Below are positions 54,428 to 63,406 of a stretch of 64,000 bases of DNA, piece by piece. The notes beneath the pieces are model-generated. The model searched no databases, was not told the origin of the DNA, and worked only from the letters and a program-made list of their open reading frames with translations. How positions within the stretch are numbered: the stretch's first letter is position 1; each line of letters opens with the position of its first letter. Origin of the DNA: Achatina immaculata. Its lineage: Eukaryota; Mollusca; Gastropoda; Stylommatophora; Achatinidae. The position numbers were made by a program, and so were the translations under genes. Location: NCBI GenBank assembly GCA_009760885.1, contig CM019693.1, positions 47,436,751 to 47,500,750 of the forward strand, in the 5' to 3' direction.

Positions 54428-55723
54428 TGAGGGGAAGTCACTAGGTAACTCGCAAATTGATATATTTTATCAGTGGCAGTTATCAGGTAGTATTTAAATA
54501 TATCCTTAGATAGTACCATCATCCAACTTTATAATAGTTGTATGTAGGGGGGGGATGGGAGTTACGTGCATGCACAAAGCAATAACAAAACGGCTACCCA
54601 ACTGTTAGTGTGTACCAAAGAAGAACAGAGAAGTGTAGTGCAATTTCTGTGGGCTAGAGGACATTCAGTTGAGGACATTCATAAAGAAATGATTACATTT
54701 TATGCTGAAAAGTGTTTATCATATAAAGCGGTCTATAATTGGGTAAAATAACTTTCTCAGGGACACACCGAAATTGCTGACAAAGTCCAACTTGGCCATC
54801 CTGTTCAGATTGCAACAGAAGTGACTATGCAACATGTGAATGAGATTATCAGAGCTGATAGATGAGTAATGATAGACAGTGTAGCAAGTGCAATCGGATG
54901 TTCACATGTCTTAGCCTACAGAATAATGCATGAGCAATTGAATTTTCGGAACGTTTGCTCATGTTGGGTACCCAGAGATCTGAATGATGAACACAAAATG
55001 AACTGATTTTGTTTGTCATTGCGGTATCTCTGTCATTATGCATATGAAGGTGAAGACATGCTCCAAAGGATTATTACTGGAGACGACTCTTGGGTGCACC
55101 AATACCAACCCGAATCAAAACATACCTCAATGCAATGGAAACACCCGTCATCGCCATGTGCAAAAAAAATTCAAGATTACGCCTTCTGCGGGGGAGGTTA
55201 TGCTGACAGTGTTCTGGGATTATCAAGGAGTGTTGTTAACCAAGTTCCAGAAGTATGGTGGCAGTGTGAATTCTGTATCGTACTGTGAAGTTCTGTGGAT
55301 GCTACGGGATGCAATTCGAAGAAAACGTCCTGATCTGCTGACTAAAGGTGTGCTTCTCCTTCATGACAATGCCAGACCACATACGGCTCAGTTAACCCAA
55401 GAGAAAATTACCCAGTTGGGTTGGGAAGTTCTTGAACATCCACCCTATGGTTCTGACTTAGCTCCGAGTGATTTTCACCTGTTTGGTCCATTGAAAAACC
55501 ACCTTGGTGGGAGAAGATTCTTGAGGTGGAAACAGAAGTAAAAAAAATGGGTATGGGTATTGCATCATTGATTACATGATGGGACAAATGTATCAATGTT
55601 GGTAGCAATTACGATGAGAAATAGGGGAATAATGCAGGTTCAAAAATTTAAAGTTTTCAAATTACCGTCGCATTTAGTTTTTTTGTAACGGGCATTTGCG
55701 AGTTACTTAGTGACTTCCCCTCG
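54428..55723 (+). mobile_element. Mariner-like transposon with intact 28-bp TIRs, TA target duplication
   Basis: Left end TGAGGGGAAGTCACTAGGTA and right end complementary to CGAGGGGAAGTCACTAAGTA; the repeats continue to ACTCGCAA and differ at two of 28 positions. TA duplicates at 54,426-54,427 and 55,724-55,725. Removing it restores the PLE sequence TTTTGTATGATTAAGG, seen uninterrupted in the other PLE copies, so the insertion point is exact. Length 1,296 bp, typical for mariner. Confidence 0.95.
54566..55541 (+). pseudogene. Mariner transposase (DD34D type), frameshifted
   Basis: N-terminus HAQSNNKTATQLLVCTKEEQ, HTH region FLWARGHSVEDIHKEM and CLSYKAVYNWVK then a stop; GHPVQIATEVT; stops after RADR and KMN; core TGDDSWVHQYQPESKHTSMQ with the first D, frameshift near 55,140, LLLHDNARPHTAQLTQ (second D) and PPYGSDLAPSDFHLFGPLKN (third D). 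In mariners the SETMAR-like transposase recognises the TIRs and integrates at TA. Three stops and a frameshift make it inactive, but the intact TIRs mean it could in principle have been mobilised by another copy. Confidence 0.9.
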
Positions 55724-55899
55724 TATGATTAAGGCTCATGCCGAAACGTCCACAACTGTGTACTCGTTAAGTAATAAAGCTGTTCCTATGTTTTTCCTAG
55801 TTTATACATTTAAAAAATGAACATGCTTCCACCATGAAAAACAATATTCTAACAAACTTTGGTGAGATACAAAAAAAATGCTAGCTGATGTATTGTGGT

Positions 55900-56165
55900 G
55901 TCTAGTAATTTATGCTGCCTGGTGATATGTGTTATGGGGTCTAGTAATGTCTAATATTTGGTAAAGTGTTGTGTTTGGTACAGTTTGATGTCTGGCAACG
56001 CGTTGTCTGATGACAAGTGTTCTGTGCCTGGTATGATACTTGATGACATGTGCTGCATAATGACAAGTGTTCTGTGCCTGGTATGATACCTGATGACATG
56101 TGCTGCATAATGACAAGTGTTATGTGCCTGGCACAATGTCTGCTGACAAGTGCTGGTTGGTGGAA
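55900..56165. repeat. Tandem repeat of about 46-48 bp, about 5 copies
   Basis: The unit contains GACATGTGCTGCATAATGAC, AAGTGTTCTGTGCCTGGTAT and GATACCTGAT. The right copies are the most alike. The stretch 56,166-56,695 holds nothing recognisable. Confidence 0.85.
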
Positions 56166-56694
56166 TTTGTCTGAAACAAAAAGCTGTAAACAGAACCTGC
56201 AGTAGGGTCTCAGATCGCCAGATTTCTGTTTCAGCCAGGTCAAAAACTGGTAAACTCTGCTGGTGCTGTTTCTGTGCCTGAATAAAGCTAGACTTGAACA
56301 GACTGCGGTTTAAGACAGCCAAACTTCCACTTGGAGGTGAGCCCTGGCCAACAGAAACACCATAGGGTCGTCTGGGGAGGTAAGAGAACAAAAACATCAC
56401 AACACTTTGGCCTTTCTTTTTATCTGGTCAATAAAAGACAAGAAACAAATAAGATATTTCAACATATATCAAGTCAACAAAAGTCATAACAAATGAGTGC
56501 TGTTTTGTGTGTAAATATTGTTCAAACAGTGGAATGACAACTATGTGTTTTCTGACAGCACTATCCAATACAGCCAACTAACTGTGGTTTGCTGGTCCTG
56601 ATAACAGTCTGTCTCTAACAGGCATCTTTATATCTTCTTAAATGTCACGTACTGTTACACTAATTCTGTATCTTGTCATTTGTCTGGGACATAG

Positions 56695-56890
56695 TTACAT
56701 AAATTCTACTATCTACCTGCTTATTTAACATACAGTGGGTAAGCACACATAACATCTGCCTGTTTATCTAAGACAGTGCTCACACAAACTTAACATTTAC
56801 CTGCTCATTTAAGGCAGGGCTCACACAAATTTAACATCTGTCTGTTTATCTAAGACACCGCTTACACAAAGTTTTTATCTAAGATACCCT
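56695..56890. repeat. Imperfect repeat of about 60 bp, 3 copies
   Basis: TTAACATCTGTCTGTTTATC, TAAGACAGTGCTCACACAAA in three diverged copies. From 56,891 to 57,200 there is only unrecognised sequence with a poly(C) tract at about 57,003-57,018. Confidence 0.75.
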
Positions 56891-57199
56891 TGGATCATAT
56901 TTTTATCCCAGTAAAACCCATGTATCAGAATATCCACTACCGCTCACTTTTCACTTCATGTTCCTTCCCCTCTTCTCTTTTCTCTCAGCTATTACTGCCA
57001 TCCCCCCCCCCCCCCCACAAGTGTAGACAGAAGAAAAAAAAAAGTTTTTCTCTTTATCCAGTAACCTTCCACCACAAAGAATATGAAATGTATAGTACAC
57101 AAAATCATAGTCAGCTGTGCCTGTGGTATATGGCATATGCAGCTGTAGGTTTCTTCCTTGTGTACAACTAAAACTGTATTTTCAACTGATTTGCTTTTT

Positions 57200-58130
57200 T
57201 ATTATATAAAACTGTCAATTCTGACTGACTCATTTAAAGTCTGTTTTGGTTCTTATGATATCTTCCAAGCTGTGTATGCACCAGTGGTACCAGATCACCA
57301 AAGGTATGATTTGATTAATGTGTCCCAGAAGTCCAGCAAGTTTTCCAGACATAGCTCATATTCCATCTGTGCTAATTTCCAGGTAGTTTAATCAGTTCAT
57401 GTCATGGGATGTTATAAATTCCTGAAATCTGCTTTAGTACCAACAATGAGATGAACAGTTAAGTCTTGGAAAATATTTCTCTCCTGCTTATATCACAACA
57501 CAACAAGGTCTCTGTTACGCCTGTGCTTTTTCATTGCAAACCCTTTCTAATAACTGTTCCTTCATACTGGCTGACAAAGCACTGATTAGCTTCTTAACTG
57601 TGTCATTTGACAAAGGTATCAGTGAAGGATCTTTGCCAGCTTTCTCACTGATCAACTTTGATTTTTTCCAGTTTTTGCTATTTGCTAAGAAACCTCAAAT
57701 GAGGACCTGACTGTGTTGTCAATGCTACAAGTTGCTGCAGTCTTTGTTACCATTTTCTTGCTTTCCCAAAGCTCCTGCTTCTTTACTTTAGAAACAAATG
57801 ATTGTTTCTTTTTTTTTACATTTAGTATCAAGATTTCTAACAATTTTCATGGCCCTGTTGGACAATACATCATAAAGTGACACACACACTGTGGCAGATG
57901 CTTGTCTTCTGGGTCTGTACATGTGAAGCCCATAAACAGATGCTCCTTGTATAATGCTGCCACTGGAAGTAGCTTCATTTTGTTTAAATATGGTTGCATC
58001 CTTCTCAGCATCATCAATAGTTCTACATTTAAGATTCAGTCAGCAATCCATCCTGAGGCTTTATCACAACGTAATGCTAAAAACTCACCACAAGATCAAG
58101 AAAATCATTTTACTCACCAATAACCAAATG
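57200..58130 (-). pseudogene. hAT transposase relic (ZBED5-like)
   Basis: Minus-strand reading, interrupted by several stops: a BED-type zinc-finger region with MGFTCTDPEDKHLPQC near 57,920-57,890, basic SKVKKQELWESKKMV, then FEVS-QIAKTGK (57,690) and a diverged stretch equivalent to the PLSNDTV block. Order and spacing fit the ZBED5/8-like family derived from hAT elements. The C-terminal dimerisation region is not visible. Only one finger half (Cys pair) can be seen. It could be an old domesticated-type copy or simply a dead transposon; the stops favour the latter. Confidence 0.55.
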
Positions 58131-58662
58131 CTTTTATTAAAAGAAATTGAATAAAAGACATGATCATTCTGAATAATCCACGAAAGTCTAAAGTCCATCT
58201 GAACACTCACTGACGTTGACTGAATCTGACTCTCTCTCTTCTACACAGTCTTACTTTTAGACATGAATTTCCTCATGGCTGAGGACATTCTTGATACAAT
58301 TAAAGAATTTTTGGAAGCATTAAATGTTCCTAGAATGTGGTGGCACAATGCGTATATAGAAAAAGGGAGGCAGCTGGAACAGCAAATTCAACAGCAGGCC
58401 AAACTAAATATAGCTGTGGTCTGACAGCTCACTCTCTGTCAAAGACTGGCCATAGTAAATGTGTTCTTTTGCTGTACAACGGCAATGTTATTTAAAAAAA
58501 AAAAAAAAATGGTTAATGGAAGCAGTAAGTTAGTAATAGCAAGTTTGACACAAACACGTGAGAAGAATGAAGATTTTGCCCCGAGTTTACTTGTCTTTCT
58601 TCCTTTCATGAATTCATTTCTTTATTGTAAAAGCTCATACCACTTCTTCAAGCCTTCCTAGA

Positions 58663-58687
58663 GCCCCCCCCCCCCCCCCCCCCCCCG
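58663..58687. repeat. Poly(C) run of about 24
   Basis: A homopolymer C tract interrupting AGAGCC...GTCTTCACTGG, directly upstream of the LINE D fragment. Confidence 0.9.
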
Positions 58688-58704
58688 TCTTCACTGGCTA
58701 GCAA

Positions 58705-59394
58705 AACAGTACTTGAAATTAACAAGGAAAAAAAACAAAAATAATGAAACTTCTCATTAATCAAAAAGCAAAAATATATATAGAAGGGACAGCTGTTGAA
58801 GAAGTCACCCAATTTGCATACTTTGGCAGCTACATAGACCAGGATGGTTACACCAGAAAGGAAGTTAGAATTAGAATTGCAAAAGCAGCAGTAACCTTCA
58901 GGAATCTTGAGAACATATGGCATTCAAAAGTTATAAGCACAAAAACCAAGTTAAGACTACTCAATTCAAATGTAATATCCATCCTCATTTATGCATGTGA
59001 AAGCTGGAAAACAACTAAAGAAATAAACAAGAAATTAGACTTTTTTGAAAACAAATGCCTAAGGAAAATACTCTGAATAATGCGGAACGAATTCAAGAAC
59101 AATGCAGAGATAAGGCGGATGATTGAATAACAACCAGTCTCATCGGTGATCAGAAAAAAGGAGATGGACATATGATGAGAAGAAACAGAAAATCCCAAAT
59201 CAAGCTATCAAGTGGAACAAACAAAAAAAAACAAAAAAAAAAAGAGGTCAGCCATGTGAAACTCTAAAGAGGACATTGGTAAGTGAGGCCAGTATGCACA
59301 AAATCCCTTGATGAGGTTGAAAAGCTTGCTGAAAACAGAAAACCTGGCAAACTAACTTGTGAGTCCTATGTGACATTTAACAGCACGGGAAGGT
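58705..59394 (+). pseudogene. LINE family D 3' fragment, broken
   Basis: Coding blocks: EINKEKKQK-type start, MKLLINQKAKIYIEGTAVE, VTQFAYFGSYIDQDGYTRK, NLENIWHSKVISTKTK, SILIYACESWKTTKEINKK and ENKCLRKIL, then stops and shifts to the end (SEASMHKIP, NRKPGKLT). It is 5'-truncated within the thumb region. Its AAG tail passes into the compound minisatellite at 59,395. The copy at 44,405-46,525 shows the missing upstream half. Confidence 0.85.
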
Positions 59395-59705
59395 TACAAG
59401 AAGAAGAAGAAGAAGCTGGCACAGTTCTATCCGTCTCATCTGATCTACAAGAAGAAGAAGAAGAAGAAGAAGCTGGCACAGTTCTATCCGTCTCATCTGA
59501 TCTACAAGAAGAAGAAGAAGCTGGCACAGTTCTATCCGTCTCATCTGATCTACAAGAAGAAGAAGCTGGCACAGTTCTATCCGTCTCATCTGATCTACAA
59601 GAAGAAGAAGAAGAAGCTGGCACAGTTCTATCCGTCTCATCTGATCTACAAGAAGAAGAAGAAGAAGCTGGCACAGTTCTATCCGTCTCATCTGATCTAT
59701 CTTCC
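59395..59705 (+). repeat. Compound minisatellite: (AAG)n plus a 33-bp constant part, 6 copies
   Basis: The constant part is CTGGCACAGTTCTATCCGTC followed by TCATCTGATCTAC. It alternates with (AAG)n where n is 6, 8, 5, 4, 6 and 6. The AAG run corresponds to the microsatellite tail of LINE D, so the repeat unit was made from the LINE tail plus flanking DNA. All units are multiples of 3, giving frames with acidic EEEE repeats on plus and Ser-rich repeats on minus; neither is a gene. Confidence 0.95.
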
Positions 59706-59817
59706 ACAGTTTAAATCGAGTCCTCCACCCTATCAAGCTGCTGCATCTTAAAGAAATGTTTCTCAAAAATATGAGAAAGTTTGTCACATTTTTGTTGTCT
59801 TTCAATGAAAGGCTGGT

Positions 59818-59944
59818 GTCAATTTATATTTACTACTCTCTCTAGTTCTTTGTCCTGTGTGTTTTTAAGGCTCACGCCGAGATGTCACAACTGTGTACTT
59901 TTTAAGTAATAAAGCTGTTCCTACTTTTTTCTTAGTTTATACAT
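59818..59944 (+). mobile_element. Penelope-like element solo 3' end
   Basis: TAAGGCTCACGCCGAGATGTCACAAC and onward to AATAAAGCTGTTCC and TTTATACAT: the last 127 bp of the PLE-3/4 type, ending at the same short terminus as their right arms. The ATGATT part of the hammerhead-like motif has been deleted. The 44-bp satellite starts at the very next base. Confidence 0.85.
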
Positions 59945-60780
59945 AGAAACTTTCTCTACTGTACATATCCTGAGCTGGTAAAACAATCAGAAACTTTCTC
60001 TACTGTACATATCCTGAGCTGGTAAAACAATCAGAAACTTTCTCTACTGTACATATCCTGAGCTGGTAAAACAATCAGAAACTTTCTCTACTGTACATAT
60101 CCTGAGCTGGTAAAACAATCAGAAACTTTCTCTACTGTACATATCCTGAGCTGGCAAAACAATCAGAAACTTTCTCTACTGTACATAACCTGAGTTGGTA
60201 AAACAAGAAGAAACTTTCTCTATTGTACATATCCTGAGCTCTTAAAACAATGAGAAACTTTCTCTACTATACATACCAGGGCTGGTAAAACAATCAGAAA
60301 CTATCTCTACTGTACATACTCTTGGTTGGTAAAACAATGATAAACTATCTCTCTATTGTACATACCCTCAACTGTAAAAACAATGAGATACTATCTCTCT
60401 ATTGTACATACCCTCAACTGTAAAAACAATGAGATACTATCTCTCTACTGTACATACCCTCAACTGTAAAAACAATGAGATACTATCTCTCTACTGTACA
60501 TACCCTCAACTGTAAAAACAATGAGATACTCTCTCTCTATTGTACATACCCTCAACTGTAAAAACAATGAGATACTATCTCTCTATTGTACATACCCTCA
60601 ACTGTAAAAACAATGAGATACTATCTCTCTATTGTACATACCCTCAACTGTAAAAACAATGAGATACTATCTCTCTACTGTACATACCCTCAGCTAGTAA
60701 AACAATGAGAAACTATCTCTCTACAATACATAGCCTGAGCTAGTAAAACAATGATAAAAGATCTCTCTATTGTACATACC
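59945..60780. repeat. 44-bp minisatellite, about 19 copies in two subtypes
   Basis: Left subtype AGAAACTTTCTCTACTGTAC, ATATCCTGAGCTGGTAAAAC. Right subtype GAGATACTATCTCTCTATTG, TACATACCCTCAACTGTAAA. The two halves were amplified separately. The flank at 60,781-60,980 has nothing recognisable. Confidence 0.95.
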
Positions 60781-60984
60781 CTGGGCTGGCAGATGTGAGG
60801 GGTGATCTAATAACATGGCCACTGGCATAAGGAACACTTGGTAGTGTGCTCTTGTCACATGGCAGAAAGTATACTAACAGGCTGTCAACAATCGCTGGAT
60901 AGATAAAGTCATACAGATCTCCCCATCCAACATTTCTACACTGCCAGACTGGGTTGACTAAAGCGTAGGCCAAATGAAAAGCAA

Positions 60985-61145
60985 ACAGTTCAAATGCATG
61001 TTTGATAAGTTAAGGTCACATAGTTCAAAGTAATATTTAATGAGTAAGGTCACGCAGTTCAAAGAAATGTTTGATGAGTTAAGGTCATGCAGTTCAAAGC
61101 AATGTTTGATGAGTTAAAGTCACAGAATTGTTTGATGAGTTTAAA
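60985..61145. repeat. Repeat of about 36 bp, 4-5 copies
   Basis: GTTCAAAGCAATGTTTGATG, AGTTAAGGTCACATA with small variation. Confidence 0.8.
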
Positions 61146-61204
61146 GCACATGATGAAAACATTACAAGGAGTACTCTAAAGCATAGGACATGTGAAAGAA
61201 TTAC

Positions 61205-61450
61205 AAGCCATGGTTGATGATTTATGCCACATAATTCACCACTAATCACATACAGAAATTTGCTATAGGTCTCATCATTGATCATACACAGAAATTTACT
61301 ATAGGTCTCATCATTGATCATACACAGAAATTTGCTATAGGTCTCATCATTGATCATACACAGAAACTTACTATAGGCCTCGTTATTAACCATACACAGA
61401 AACTTGCTATAGGTCTCATTAATCATACAGAAACTTACTTACAGGTCTCA
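61205..61450. repeat. 36-bp minisatellite, about 6 copies
   Basis: The unit contains AGGTCTCATCATTGATCATA and CACAGAAATTTACTAT. Confidence 0.9.
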
Positions 61451-61489
61451 TAATTAATCACATCAAAAGGTTCAAAGATTCAAAATTAG

Positions 61490-62620
61490 ACTCTGGAGTC
61501 ACTGCATTCAAGACAACCCCACAAGCCGCACCATTCATCCAAGAGTATGTTTGTTAATAGTTCCCATTTAAAGTTGGTTCTTTACGATGCATTTTCTGCC
61601 ACACAGCTCGGATTTCCCACCAGCACCCTTATTTGTTCTAGCTCCAGCAATCGCTTCACAATTACACTGTTCTTCCATTCCCGCTCTTCATTTTCCTGCA
61701 GTCTGTCCAATACAGTGTTAGCAATGTCACCCTTGTCCACTCTCTGCCCGTCATTTATTTTAGTCTGTCCAGCAAGCCTGTCTGCCACTTTAGTGCCATG
61801 TACTCCCGCAAGCCCTGGACAACAAAGCTCCTCAAAGTTGATTGGCTTAAGAGATAACCCATTCTTTTCCAAGCAATTTTTTCTCAATGTTACGAAGCAT
61901 AGTCTGTGAATCTGTCACACTGACGCCATGAACCACAGCATGAGCAACTAGACATTCCACTGACACAGCCTCACGCTTGATGCGCTGACTTCAAAGTCTC
62001 CCAAACCCTGTGCCACTACTTTTTCATTATGGCAGACAACAAAACCCCATCCACTTTTGCTGTTCCGAGGCAATGAGCCATATTTATATATTACTGTGTC
62101 GGAAGACCCACAGTGATGCTGGATGAGATCTTGAACCCAAAGTCTCTACATCCATGGCTCTTCTGTACAATAACCTTTGTTAGCTGAGGTCGGTCCTGGA
62201 CCAATAACCAATCATCACTTTTAGGCACCTCATCTAGATCGCCCACTGACATTATTGTATCCTCAGACTCAGCCATCCAGGATCTGCTTCCTTTGATGTG
62301 TCTGCCCTCTATCAACCCAAGCTCCTTATGGAGAGGATGTCCTTCATGCCAGCAACAGTGAGGTGATCTGAGCATTCTTGTGTTTTGACCTCACACTCAG
62401 CTTATCAAGCAGAAAGCTCATGGCTGCAACACAAGACCACTCTCCCTGCCTTGTTCTGTATGGCTCTAGTCTGTTCAGTTGTGCATGTGACAGGGTGAGT
62501 AAGCCTAGACCACTCTCCAGGGGTGACATCACCAGTGCCTGCATCAGCAAGAACAGAGTGCTCTGTGGAAAGTTTGCTGTAGCCATAACCTAACTGCTCC
62601 CAACACTTTCCTGACCCTTT
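61490..62620 (-). pseudogene. RNase H-type LINE, RT end plus RNase H region, broken
   Basis: In coding order from the right: MSPLESGLGLLTLSHAQLNR, then LLDKLSVRSKHKNAQ (the end of RT, as in Jockey/I-like LINEs), a break, HPLHKELG, and RNase H: CCPGLAGVHGTKVADRLAGQ, a variant of the CPGHAGVxGNExAD signature with His replaced by Leu and Asn-Glu by Thr-Lys, then DIANTVLDRLQENEEREWKN. The altered RNase H signature indicates decay. A C-terminal zinc-finger fragment of a similar LINE lies at 44,065-44,404. Confidence 0.7.
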
Positions 62621-62724
62621 GTATTATATTGTCCAAATGTGGAAAGAACAAGGATCGATCAAATCTGATCCCTAGATACTGCATGACATGTATTCTTTTA
62701 ATATCTTGTACTCAACACTTCACA

Positions 62725-63300
62725 ATTTTTGGTAACATTTCCCAATTTTATGAACCATCTGCCCTGCACTGTGAGAATTAATAAAACTGGGAAAGGTAAT
62801 TACAAAAAGACAAGACACGCATTTAAATATGAGCTCCCAGATGAGCAAGCTCCAGGAAAGATTAGAATGAAAACGTGGGACAGGAAAGAAGAGAACAGGG
62901 AATTGAGTCAACCACTTTGGTGGACAGAACAAATAGAAAACGCCTGGCTGATCAAGCAAGGCCCGACACAAAGATGGCAGAGATCTAGGACATCACCATG
63001 TAACAGCTGAAGAACTTAATGAAGCAGAGGAGGAAATGTGGGAGGCAACAAATGCATTCAAATCTCTTGCTATGGAGTCAAAGGTGCGGGAATGGAATAA
63101 GATGATACAAGCTGAGAAGTCTCTGCATAAGTTCTGGCAAGTGCAGAGGAAGATGAACAACAAGCCTGGAGTACAAAAGAATTACAACACAACCGATGAG
63201 GAAGGTAATGTACTGAGATCACAACACAACCGATGAGGAAGGTAATGTACTGAGATGTGATGAGCTGAAAGGGAGAGCCTTTTTCCAATGATACGTCAAA
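62725..63300 (+). pseudogene. RNase H-type LINE, region between endonuclease and RT, opposite strand
   Basis: Plus-strand WWTEQIENAWLIKQGPTQRW, QRSRTS resembles the PPWWTPELE-K-AW-RSRT block that follows the endonuclease in Jockey/I-like LINEs. Afterwards the frame shifts (AFKSLAMESKVREWNKM, AEKSLHKFWQVQRKMNNKPG, TDEEGNVL). A 36-bp segment (AACACAACCGATGAGGAAGG...) is tandemly duplicated at about 63,186-63,256. It lies head to head with the RT/RNase H part on the left and is probably of the same family. Confidence 0.55.
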
Positions 63301-63406
63301 CAATCACATCAGGGTAATCTTGAAAAGTATATAATGATGAGAAACACAATATTAACCTTTGTAGTATAACAGCAAGAAACACAATATCAACCTTTGTATT
63401 ACAATG

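Larger units (their letters stand above)
54016..55808. mobile_element. Penelope-like element 3' ends inserted as an inverted dimer (PLE-4), split by a mariner
   Basis: Minus arm about 54,016-54,295 and plus arm about 54,310-54,427 continuing at 55,724-55,808, both only the 3' untranslated region (CTGTATGTTTTTGTATGATT-like, AATAAAGCTGTTCC, TTTATACAT). Bracketed by a 15-bp TSD TTTAAAAAATGAACA (54,001-54,015 and 55,809-55,823). As in PLE-3, the left arm carries the longer 3' end (TAACTATACACGGAGCCACC on plus) and the right arm stops after TTTATACAT. No coding sequence lies in the centre. Confidence 0.9.

Noticed and set aside
59283..59714. Acidic Glu-repeat protein (plus) and Ser-rich protein (minus)
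   Set aside because: Both are readings of the (AAG)n plus 33-bp minisatellite behind a LINE D tail.
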